This document shows, piece after piece, positions 54,792 through 64,000 of a DNA stretch of 64,000 bases. This stretch comes from Bryopsis sp. KO-2023 (Eukaryota > Chlorophyta > Ulvophyceae > Bryopsidales > Bryopsidaceae). Positions within the stretch are counted from its first letter, which is position 1; every line of letters starts with the position of its first letter. The DNA lies in NCBI GenBank assembly GCA_030272585.1, contig BSYQ01000002.1, forward strand, positions 3,596,001-3,660,000, read 5' to 3'. The notes beneath the pieces were generated by a model. The model did not search any database. It saw only the letters and a program-made list of their open reading frames with translations, and was not told where the DNA came from. The translations under genes and the position numbers were made by a program.

Positions 54792-57601
54792 ATGAGTGGA
54801 ACGGAGGCGGACAATGTCGAGGAAGCGATGCAGGTCCCGTTGCTGGGTCAAAGTGGGGATGCTGCTTCTCCAGACTCCAAACTATGGAAATGGGGGTGAG
54901 TTTTCGGGGATGTGCCAAGCAGTGGTGTCTTAGTTCACCCCAGCGCTGGCGAGTGGTGTCACGAAGCGTCGAGGGGCTGCTCCTTCTGCTTCTGGGTGGT
55001 TTTTCCTCACCCCATGGAAAGACTCGATCAGTAATGAAGCCCTTGAACAAATGCTAGCAGTGTTTAGTTTGTGTTGATGTTTCCAGCTTCCTCCCCTAAG
55101 AAATAATCTTCAAGAAATTAAGAAAAAATGTTATTAATAATACAAGCAATGAATTGTAGTGAACGAATTGTTAGGCAAATCTCAGGGGAAATCTTGATTT
55201 GGTTTCTGGATTTCGTTTCTGCTCAGGGCTTGGACAAAAAAGACGGTGCTGCAGCATTTCTTGCCTTTGGGTGAGATTTCAGGACACGAACAGCATATAT
55301 ATGCAATGCTGTTTTCCCAAGTGCCATAGGCTTGGCCTGGCATATGTTCTAGGAATTCGGTCGGCGAGCAGTGGTGTTTTGACTAAATATGATAAACATA
55401 CATTCTTGAAAGATGGTTTCAACCGATGCTCCTATTGGTGCCAGGGGTGTCTAATTAGAGACAATGATAATCGGAATTGTTATGAGAAGTATGAGCATCA
55501 GTGGGGCCTGGTGGAAATATATAAAAAAAAAAACAAATCAAAAAATTCATGAATAAATGAATTTATAAAAAAAAGAAGAAACAGTCAAAAACTGAAAATA
55601 AATAATTGAATGAAAAAGTACACAAACAAAAGATGGTTTTTTTGTTACATTGCATCATCTCCAAGAGAGTTGAAAACCCACCAAGGAGTATTTTTTTAAA
55701 AATCTTCTCATCAAGTCAATCGAAAACTACCATTTCTTTCGCATACATATTTTTTATTCTCGAATTCAACAAAAAAAATTAAAAAGTTGGATTGTTTTCT
55801 GACCTGGCTTTATTTTTTGGTGTGTGTTCTTTACCATTCAGGATTTCTTGTAGCTTTGGTTTGGGCAATGCTGTGGCCGTATCCAGGAGAAGCAATTTCT
55901 GAATGGCAGGTGATATGCTGGAGTTTTTTCAACTTTTTTTTTTTTTTTGGGGGGGGGGGGGTGGTGCAAAAAGGATGCATATCCTGACCACATACATCTG
56001 GCCATCATTTTTCCACCACAAGAGTAATTCAAGTTGTGTTTGAAGAGAAATATAGAAAAAAGAGTTGAAATAAAGATGTACTTTTCTTTTCTTTTGCTTA
56101 TGCTGTGGAATTTATAGGCACCCTTAAAATTGAGGAAGAAACGTTTCTCGGTTGATTGGCTGAAACCTAATTTTCAGGGCTTCTTCGTTTTCAGAAGGAT
56201 TGCACAGAGGAAACTAATCCTCGGTAGTCTTTTTATCTTATTTTAGTTTTGGACCTGGTCATGATTATGTCTGCATGCCTGTCTCCCCTTCCCCCCAAAA
56301 AGGGATATCTTTTTTGTGCTTTTTTTCAACAATATAAGAAAAGTTAATTGAGGGAAGAAAAAAAACCCTTTGCCCTCCTTGCTCCTTCCTCCCCCCCCCC
56401 CCCCCCCCCCCCCCCCCTTTAAAACAAAAAATGAAAATAGAAAATTGGGCTGATATGATTCCCAAAACTGAGTTCAACCCAACCTTCTGATCTCATCAGT
56501 AGGTGAACCAGTCAGGCTGAAACTCTGCAAAATTGAGGAGCACTGCCCGCATCGTCCATGGCCTATTTATAGCATTCGAAATTCATTCTGGGGCTGCCTC
56601 ATCAGCAATATTAAAACGCTAACTGCGTTTTTCCACCCCTTTTTTTCCAGGTGGGTGACTATCGACTCATTCAAACGATAAACGTGTGCACGATCTTCAT
56701 CATCTCTGGGCTGACGCTCAAAACCACCGACATAATGGCTGCCCTCAAAGCTTACGTCGGGTTTCTGTACGGCGCCATCACCATCCTCATCATAACCCCT
56801 TGCTTAGGCTTCGCCTTGGTCAAGATCCCCTTCAGCACCCCCGAATTTGCCACTGGGCTGGCCATTTTCGCGGCCGTCCCCACCACGCTCACATCGGGGG
56901 TCACCCTGGTGGTGCAAGCTTACGGCAACGGAGCGCTCGCCTTGATGCTGACGGTTTGTACCAACATGCTGGGCATCCTCACCACCCCTTTCGCGATCTC
57001 CGTCGTGATTGGCGGCGGCAGCAGCATCGACATCGACGCCACCCGCTTGGTGGTGAAATTGGCATGCACTATACTCGTCCCTCTGTTGGTTGGGAAGGCG
57101 GTGCGGGAAACCCACGTGACTGTGCAGCGATTCGTCACGAGGTACAAGACGCTCCTCAGTCTGACGAGCAGCGTGTCGCTCGTTTGCATCGTGTGGCAAA
57201 CGCTCAGCCGTTCACAGGAGGGGATAATGAAACAGAGCGTCGTCAACATTCTCGAAGCGCTCGCGGGTGCGATCGCCATGCACCTGGTGTTTTTGGCGTT
57301 CAATTTTGTAGGGGTGGGCATCCTGCGGCTGAGCGACAGGGAGAGGAAAGCGGTACTCATCATGGCGAGTCAGAAAACGCTGCCAGTTACGGTGACTGTT
57401 ATTTCGTTTTTGAAAGAGAGCGAGGTGGGAGATTTGGGGTTGATCACGATTCCTTGCGTGATTGCACATATCTCGCAGCTGTTTATCGATGCTTATATCG
57501 TGGGGGTATGGATTGCGAAATATGAGGCACAGGAAATCGCGCCGCTCCTCTCTGATGATGCTGGGGACAAGAACCCCAAAAATCGAATTGAGTCGCATTG
57601 A
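54792..57601 (+). CDS. BASS4/SLC10A7-like sodium-dependent (bile acid) transporter
   Basis: Four exons (54792-54895, 55227-55270, 55842-55909 and 56651-57601) join in phase to 388 residues. After a 35-residue soluble start come about ten membrane helices: HFLPLGFLVALVWAMLWP, then INVCTIFIISGLTLKT, ...LGILTTPFAISVVI, ...IAMHLVFLAFNFVGVGIL, and a SQKTLPVTVTVI helix near residue 325. The blocks FIISGLTL, GLAIFAAVPTTLTSGV, TNMLGILTTPF, SQKTLPV and CVIAHISQLFIDA are those of plant BASS4 and animal SLC10A7, a branch of the bile acid:Na+ symporter family. The substrate is unknown. In plants this group is plastid-envelope, but no clear transit peptide is seen here, so location is open. Length is normal. 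Confidence 0.85.
56391..56417. repeat. Poly-C run of about 27 bases in an intron
   Basis: Inside the last intron of the BASS4-like gene. Homopolymers of this length are prone to sequencing and assembly length errors. Confidence 0.9.
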
Positions 57602-58590
57602 GTGGCGTCAAAAAGGCGATGTTCTATTTTCAGAATCTTGTTTGTTGTTATCTTTCTATCGATCATTCGATCAAGTTAACATGCACAGATTTTTTGTTTT
57701 TTTCAAGGGTGGATTGCTTCGATTTTCCATCAATTTTTTTCACACTGTTGTGGTGGGGGGGGGGGTCAGGTAAAGGAGAGAAACTGTTTTTTGGGGGGGG
57801 GGCAAAACTAGCACTTGTTTGCTGCCTCGGAAAGAAAATTCTAAATTTTTGTAACTATCCATTACAAATGGATTTCAGGTGATTTTTTCTTACCCTTCTG
57901 GTGCGAGTCCCTTGTTTTTAATCTGGTGACAATATATTTTTTTCGCTTCATATAAGTTAATCGAGAATGGAGGTCAAAAATCAACCAGCACGATCAAAAC
58001 ACCAGATGGGAGTTTTGTGAGGATCCCACTGTAAACAGCAATGAACTTACAAAAAAGTGCCTTTTTCCTATTTCAATGATCATTCGATTGACAATGAAAT
58101 CATCATAAAGTTGGATATCCTAGCACACAAATTTTCAAATCGCACAGGAAGGCATTCAAAAAAACTTTTGGTTTCAAAAACAAATACCCACAAGACCCTA
58201 AAAACGTTGAAGAACTTTCACAGCATTTAAGGATAATCTCCCCCCTGGAGTGGGGTGGGGGGGTTGGTAGAAAGCTAGAGAAAGGGCGGTACAACGGCGC
58301 TACACAGTTTCATGGTCAGACAGGCATGGATTCTCTTGTCGAAAAAATATTCAAACCCCCTTGAATTCAACAGAATCTATTCCTGCCTGACCCTGTAACT
58401 GTACCTCCCTTTCTGTAACCAACTTGACCGACTGGTGGGCGGTCGTGAGTCTTTAATGGCCACTGGAGGAGAACCAACCTCTAAACAACAGAAACAGGGT
58501 TTTCTTGCTTGCACCTGAACTGCAATCGAGAATTGTGGGAGACTATCTTACCAAGAAGATCCCGTTTTGCTATCAAGACGCGCGCAAAAG
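57602..58590. other. No gene recognised
   Basis: 3' flank of the transporter gene and 5' flank of the coiled-coil gene, with poly-G and poly-T runs. No coding exon found. Confidence 0.5.
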
Positions 58591-59991
58591 ATGGAACTGG
58601 TAGGTCTATGGCGGCATTCATGCTTTTATGGCCTACTCTCCCTGGTCTTCAAGGGCTTTTTCGCCTTTCATTATATGTGGTCAATGTTGTTTCAAGCACA
58701 GTGGTCAGTTTCGACAAGCGCCTCCCAGCGAGGGGGCGTACCATTTTTCGCCCTAAAGTCGGCGAGGGGGTCATTTTTTTCTTCTCGGCTTCCTTCATAC
58801 TCAAGAATGTTGACGGTGCCCTGTCGTTTTTCTCGAGGCGCTTTCTTTTGCTCGCCGCCTTGCACCTTTGGGTTGGTTGGCATTCTGGTAATGCACGAGG
58901 CATGCATGGATGATTATTTGAGTGTTACCATTTCTCAGGAAAACAACAGATCCACCAGGGGCTCCACACCCCACTCGCCTGACGGCGGTGCTCACCTCAT
59001 TTGCTGGGGACATGTGGAAGATTCGGATTCAACACCGCGTCAAGAAGCTGCTTTCGAAGCGTTTGAAAAAGTACTGGAAGGCATCCCGAGCCCACCATCT
59101 ACTCCTAACGAGTCTGAAGCGTCCTCCCATGAAAGCCAGGAAGTGATATCCACTGATGACTTTTCGTTCAACAGCAAGGTTGACGAGATTTGCCTTGCAT
59201 CCACCGACCGAGGTTCGTCGTGGGTGAAACCTGAAGGAGTTCCAAGCTTGGATTTCTCTTCACTCCTTGACCGGGGCGCTCAAGGAAGCCAGTTGGGTCC
59301 AAGAGCCTCCCAGCACCCATCCCAGGGCTCGTTTACAACCAGCGCTCCTCTTATTTCGGAGCCTCCCTCTGTGCTGAAGCAGGAGAACATGCGCCTGTAC
59401 ACGCAGCTGGAGGAATCCCTCGCGGAGAATAAAAGGCTCAATCAAACGGTGGAAGAGCTCCAGGTGAACAATTTGAGGAGCAGTGAGACGAGTCAGGGGG
59501 GGTTGACTGTCTTTGGAAATCTCTCTGCTTTCCTCGTCGTTTTTTTCCAGTGTTGTGTTGTTTTCGTTTTACAGAGTCGTATAAACGAAATGAACTACCG
59601 CTGGGCCGAAGCAGAAAGGGCGGCGATGACTACAGCAATCGAAAACAGGAGGCTTTCACGGCAGCTGGAGGAAAAGAGGAGAAAAGAATCTGCGGGAGAT
59701 GCTCAAACCAGTATGAGGGACGTGCCCGACGTGAGTGCAAGAGGCGTGAATCTGGTGGAGGAGGGAAGGGAAATGGAGACAGAGGTCGAAAATGCGGAGA
59801 ACAAGATGAACAGTCGGCCTGGCAGACCACCTCCGCAGGGGCCTGAGAATGCCAGAGCCAATCCTGACGAGGTGGAAATGAGGGTAGGAAACAATGGGAT
59901 ATGGAGGAGCAGATGGATCAAGACGTCTGCAGTAGGAGCGATTGGGCTCTTTGTCGCAAGGAAAGCGCTCAGATTTGCTTTCAAACGGTAG
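58591..59991 (+). CDS. Coiled-coil protein with C-terminal membrane segment, unknown function
   Basis: Three exons (58591-58599, 58939-59463 and 59575-59991) encode 316 residues. The first exon is only three codons (ATGGAACTG then GTAGGT); a paralogous exon 1/intron 1 at 39398 with the same arrangement supports it. The N-terminal half is Ser/Pro/acidic and probably disordered. Residues about 140-235 form a leucine-heptad coiled coil (KQENMRLYTQLEESLAENKR..., continuing across the intron into SRINEMNYRWAEAERA). The C-terminus has a short hydrophobic helix flanked by basic residues (WIKTSAVGAIGLFVARKALRF), suggesting a tail-anchored protein. The 111-bp last intron has no stop in frame, so retention would still give an open protein. 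It resembles a bZIP or golgin in pattern only. Confidence 0.6.
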   Translation: MELVGLWRHSCFYGLLSLVFKGFFAFHYMWSMLFQAQWSVSTSASQRGGVPFFALKSARGSFFSSRLPSYSRMLTVPCRFSRGAFFCSPPCTFGLVGILVMHEACMDDYLSVTISQENNRSTRGSTPHSPDGGAHLICWGHVEDSDSTPRQEAAFEAFEKVLEGIPSPPSTPNESEASSHESQEVISTDDFSFNSKVDEICLASTDRGSSWVKPEGVPSLDFSSLLDRGAQGSQLGPRASQHPSQGSFTTSAPLISEPPSVLKQENMRLYTQLEESLAENKRLNQTVEELQVNNLRSSETSQGGLTVFGNLSAFLVVFFQCCVVFVLQSRINEMNYRWAEAERAAMTTAIENRRLSRQLEEKRRKESAGDAQTSMRDVPDVSARGVNLVEEGREMETEVENAENKMNSRPGRPPPQGPENARANPDEVEMRVGNNGIWRSRWIKTSAVGAIGLFVARKALRFAFKR

Positions 59992-61643
59992 CGGCTTTGT
60001 CGTTGTACTTTTGCTTTTTTTGCTTGTGGGTTTGGTGAAGGGAAAGAGGTGGGTTAGGGAGGGGGCTTTTTTTAGTAGGGAGAAAAATTACGTCAAGAAA
60101 AAACCAAAAACAACAGGAGGGTTCCATGCAACTAGGGTCCAGGTTGCATTATAGACGTTTGTACAACAGTAGCACCATGGTTGACTGCGTTCGACTTTTG
60201 GTTTTCTTGGGGGTAGGTTGAAAAAAAATCGGAAGAAAAAAGAATGGATTTCAGAATTTTGTACAACAGTAGCGCCCTGGTCGAATTTGACTATTGGTTT
60301 TAGGTGGGGGGAAAAAATAATCGAAATAAAAAAAAAAAGGAAAAAAAGGAAAGAAATATATTCTAGAGGGGCTGGGCTTTATTGGAAGCATCGGATGGAG
60401 ATGCATCCGATCAGGCATCTACTTCATGTCCCGACAAAATTTCGGCACCATGGAAAAGCAAACAAAGAATGGGCGAAAAATCTGCTTGGTGCAAAAGTTT
60501 ATACTTCGTGGCATCCTCACAATCAAGGCGAGGTGGGTATCGGGTTAAAAAAAGCACAACTAGCTGAAGCCTTGTACTGGTAGAATTATTCTGGGAGGAG
60601 CATGAGCGATGAATGATTTTTTTTTTTGGGGGGGGGGGGGGGGAGGGGGGGAGAAGGCGATGGCTGAATTGTTTTTCTGCGTTGTGTCCGAAACTTTCCT
60701 CGGTCACCAAACCACAACAAACTGGATACTTGGAGGAGGAAAAAAAATGCAGGCATTTTTTCCTGCATATATCTTTATATAAAGGGGATGAAAACCTCAA
60801 AAGAGGGGTCAAAAGTTTTAGATGAAGGAGAAAAGAAGGGGATTTGCTCAAAAAGATTGTGTACTATATCTGTTTCATTTTGTAGGCTTTGTGATGCTTG
60901 TTTTTCAAAAAAGATGGGAAGCACTGTGTTTCTTCCTATGTTTTATTACGAAGAAAAGTCATTAGTTCTTTTTTCTCTTCCCTACACAGGGGGTGAGTTT
61001 TTCTTTCCCAACAGAAATCGAGGTTGTTTTATTCACATATTTTTTTCTTCCAAAATTCCACGGGAGTTTTTTTGGGGGGGATGAGTTCCAGGGATTTGAT
61101 ACGTTTGATGGTTAGAGAAAAAAAATGTACCCAGTGAGTTGGGGGACTACCAATTTGTAATGTTTCTCCTGTGAACCCTTCATGCCCTAATGACTTGTTT
61201 ACTAACACCCTGAACATCAATTTTTGGAAATATTTCAAATATATTTGAAAATTGACATTGAACTTGCATGCGTTTCTATTTTTATGGCCTGTGTCATTGT
61301 TTTATGGCCCGATAAAAGTACCCCCTTGGCAGAAATCTCAAATGGAGATTAACGACCCACATCCTTGACGAAAGTTTCCCTCAACAAATTTTTCTTGCAA
61401 GACATGCAGTGCTGCTCCTATTCATCACCTAGACGCCGGAAAAAATTCTCGACCCGCTTGAAAACGACCTCTAAAAAAAGCAGAATGCTTGTCGTTGTGA
61501 AAGTTAGAGCTTTGTAAGCCATTGAAGAACAAAAACGTATGCAGCTCCCACCCGAAGTCAAATGCCAAGGACGACCCCCTCGAAACTGTGTGAGTTTTAA
61601 ATCCACGGTAGGGCACATCTTGTTTCCTGACGTGCTTCAGGGG
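59992..61643. other. No gene recognised
   Basis: Intergenic between two convergent genes. It contains an imperfect 100-bp direct repeat beginning GTACAACAGTAGC at 60161 and 60261, an ATCGGATG/CATCCGAT hairpin near 60392-60410, and long poly-G and poly-A runs. Confidence 0.5.
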
Positions 61644-64000
61644 TCAATCAAAACGAGATTTCACGCAACAGTATTTCACACGCAGACCGCACTGCTGAAT
61701 TCCAGGTTTCTTGAACCAGCATTGATATCGATTGGGATCGGATACAGGCTTCACCTATGTAGGAGGTAAAAATGACGAAAAAACCTCAGAAATTGACCAT
61801 TATCCGCTAAAAAAACTGAAATTGAGCAGAGAATAATGAATGCAATAAGCAGCTGTTCACCACTCGATCGATTGTGGACTGTGGAAAGAAAACCCAAGCA
61901 AAACATTACTACCTGCTGATCATCATCAGACTTGGGTGGGGTGCCGAACACGATTTCGCCCTTATGATAGACAGGGAATTTCTGGTTGGGTTCGTATTTC
62001 CTGGAAACCACCTGTGGCGGCAGCTGGGATTCTTCTTCGTTGACTGTTGTGTTCAGGAAAGAATAATCCTTGGTGACATCGATCTGGGAAAAAAACTTTA
62101 CAGACGTGACATTCACAATCGCCTCCAGCATGAAGGAAGGCCTTTCTTCATCCTGAAAAAAAAACACAACAAGATTAAAAAACTTACTGGAGGCCTTTCT
62201 TCTTCCTGACAAAAAAAAAATAAAATAAAAAACTTACTGCTTTTCATTGCTAAAACCAAAAATAAACAAGATGTAAGAAACTTACTGCTTCTCATCATTA
62301 AAACCAAAAATAATTTTTTCAAAAAAATCCAAAAACTCTGCACAAAATGATGTCTGTCCGCACAAAAATACAAGATATATATTGGAACGTTTTCCTGTGA
62401 GGAGTAATAAAAATCTGAGTGCAGCCTTTCTTTGATTTGCTGATTTGCCACCCTGCTCATTCATGATGAACAGAAAAAAAAAATAGTAATGAAAATATAT
62501 AAAATAAAAAAGCTCCTGAACAAAAAAAAATAGTAATGGAAACAAAAAAAATAGAAAAGCTCCAGAACAAAAAAAAAAGTAATGGAAACCTATAAAATAA
62601 AAAAGCTCACCTCCTCTTCATCACCGAAATCCAGCCCGGGCTCAGGACTTAATGCACCGGCTTTTTCAGAAAATTCGATTTTCACTTTGAAATGAGCTCC
62701 TTGGATATACCGATGACCAGGCAAGATGTCGATGCGGAAATTTTCACAGTCTGTCGTTTTCCACAGCAAACCCCAACTATTATTATTAACATTATTATTA
62801 TTATTATTGTTTTTTTAGAGTGAAAATTCAGGGAAAGAATTAATAAGAAAATAAATTGCAGGTTTGCTTACTACCTGTGAGAGTTGAGGTCATGCACATG
62901 GATTTGTAAAGCAGATGTGGAGGTTTGTCTTGGAAATCGCCTCCATCAAACCAGTACTCGAGCTCCACGTCAGTCAGATTGATCGGCTTGTTACCAACAT
63001 TTTTTAACCTTCATTAATAAAACAAGCATACAAATGTCACTCGAACAGCAAGACAGAAAGAAAAAACAACTTCGAATGCTGCCTTTTAGACTTTTTTTTT
63101 GCATAACTGTGATAGAAAATTTCAGTGAAGGTGGTTTTACCTTGGCCATAGGCCGTCCAGGGAACACAAACAGACTTTTTTTTAATGATTTTTTTTTTTT
63201 AAATAAAAAAAGCAAGCTTCCAGACCTCGATGTTTACCTGAAGGCAAAGATAGCAAATTTCGACGCGAACTCGTTGTAATAAAAACGCATGTTGGTGAAT
63301 TCGATCGGAAGGTACTCCAACTCCAACACTTTTTTCCTCGGCTTGACAACATCATTATATTCCACCCCAACATCCTGAGGCAGACGGACATCAGGGGCTC
63401 TGTTGCATGTCAGACCATTGAACTTAAATTCCGAAGGCAGCCCCACCTTATAGACAGGCTCCGAAGGCGCCGATGAGTTGCTGAGTCCCTTGTATGCATT
63501 GAAGCCAATTTCCACGTTGGTGGTGTTGTCTAAGACCCCCCCCCCAAAAAAAAACAATCAGGACACGGTTTGGAGCTCCGAATTGTGAAAAATGTGGTCC
63601 AATCAAAGGCAGGGAAAAAAAACAAATCCTGAGCCACTGGTATCACTAGTTACTCTATTTACAAAGAGTAATTCGGGCTATTTTTGATTTTTTCTTTTTT
63701 TTTCTTTTTCTTTTCCCCTGATGTTTTTCTTTCAAGATGTTTCAGGGAAAAAACACCTCCCACAAAAAAAATAAAAATCATCAAACCCAAAGACTTTCGG
63801 AAGTAACCCCAACCCCTGCAAAAATGTTTCCTTTTTTTGTTGTTTTGTTTTTGTTTTTGCCTGTAGGATAGCAGCAAACCTGAATAAAACTGAAGCTCCA
63901 CCGTTTGCATATTATCACTGGTTGTGGTGGAGAATTCGACGCCCCTTTCCTGGGTTATCTGCGACGGTCCAGGGGCTCTGAAAACATCGGCGCCACCCCT
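61644..64000 (-). CDS. CBM3 (cellulose-binding) domain protein, 3' part; 5' end outside window
   Basis: Exons on the minus strand: about 64000-63881 (partial), 63529-63238, 63008-62875, about 62776-62615, 62152-61913 and 61754-61644. CBM3-type blocks appear in order: KNVGNKPINLTDVELEYWFDG, then GAHFKVKIEFSEKAG.LSPEPG, then QIDVTKDYSF...GEIVFGTPP, the last matching the DYSF...GxLVWGTxP end of CBM3. A short Cys-rich tail follows (QCWFKKPG...CGLRVKYCCVKS). CBM3 modules bind crystalline cellulose outside the cell. No catalytic domain is visible in this part. Phase around the 62.7-kb exon does not close cleanly by one base; this may be a misplaced border, a homopolymer error or a real frameshift. 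Using a donor at 62624 (ATTTCG followed by GTGATG) would restore the 3' phase. Confidence 0.7.

Noticed and set aside
56686..57525. 279-codon His/Arg-rich open frame
   Set aside because: Frame-shifted shadow of the transporter exon.
60600..60660. Possible regulatory poly-G tract
   Set aside because: Homopolymer runs occur throughout the intergenic DNA here and may be partly length errors; nothing ties this one to a gene.

Overview
This window is nuclear DNA from a eukaryote. It carries GT-AG introns of roughly 100-750 bp, a U2 snRNA, two eukaryotic tRNA genes and four classes of transposable element. The lineage cannot be fixed from sequence alone. A plant BASS4-like transporter, a CBM3 protein and a MOR1/XMAP215-type protein would fit a unicellular alga or another protist with a wall or cellulose-rich surroundings, but that is inference. 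No database search was possible, so every homology call rests on reading motifs. Exon borders were worked out by hand from splice signals and reading phase.

Layout. The main architectural feature is a large inverted duplication. Arm A (about 350-6663) is repeated in reverse as arm B (about 40588-46970), with about 34 kb between them. Each arm carries, in mirror order, an intact two-exon gene for a 71-residue secreted cysteine-rich peptide, a foldback element, and an intact seven-exon ankyrin-repeat gene whose first exon encodes a signal peptide. Exon lengths are identical in the two arms. After duplication arm A gained a 382-bp hAT-type MITE and arm B gained a 5'-truncated LINE. The other arm keeps the empty site in each case.

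Between the arms lie a 13-exon TOG-domain (XMAP215/ch-TOG) gene (8283-15064), a decayed KDZ/Plavaka-like DNA transposon with dense palindromic GGAAGCG arrays (15809-19060), a four-exon secreted or GPI-anchored surface protein gene (19491-21433), coiled-coil/ankyrin and WD40 remnants (21.8-22.9 kb), and a nested transposon locus. In the nested locus an F-box/WD40 gene copy is split by a Ty3/gypsy chromovirus (24404-38523; 225-bp LTRs that look identical; CGTGG target duplication). The chromovirus is itself split by a 5984-bp hAT element (29587-35570) carrying an apparently intact transposase and an unrelated second gene. The chromovirus has a textbook -1 frameshift signal at the gag-pol junction and one nonsense codon in reverse transcriptase. 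An intact paralogue of the F-box/WD40 gene at 47.9-49.0 kb shows the pre-insertion sequence.

The right part holds a second type of secreted Cys-rich peptide gene ending in about 40 glycines (50145-50667), tRNA-Leu(UAA), U2 snRNA, tRNA-Arg(CCG), a BASS4/SLC10A7-like transporter (54792-57601), a coiled-coil, probably tail-anchored protein (58591-59991), and the 3' part of a minus-strand CBM3 gene running off the right edge. The genes do not form one pathway. What links the window is small secreted or surface proteins in a region rearranged by duplication and transposition.
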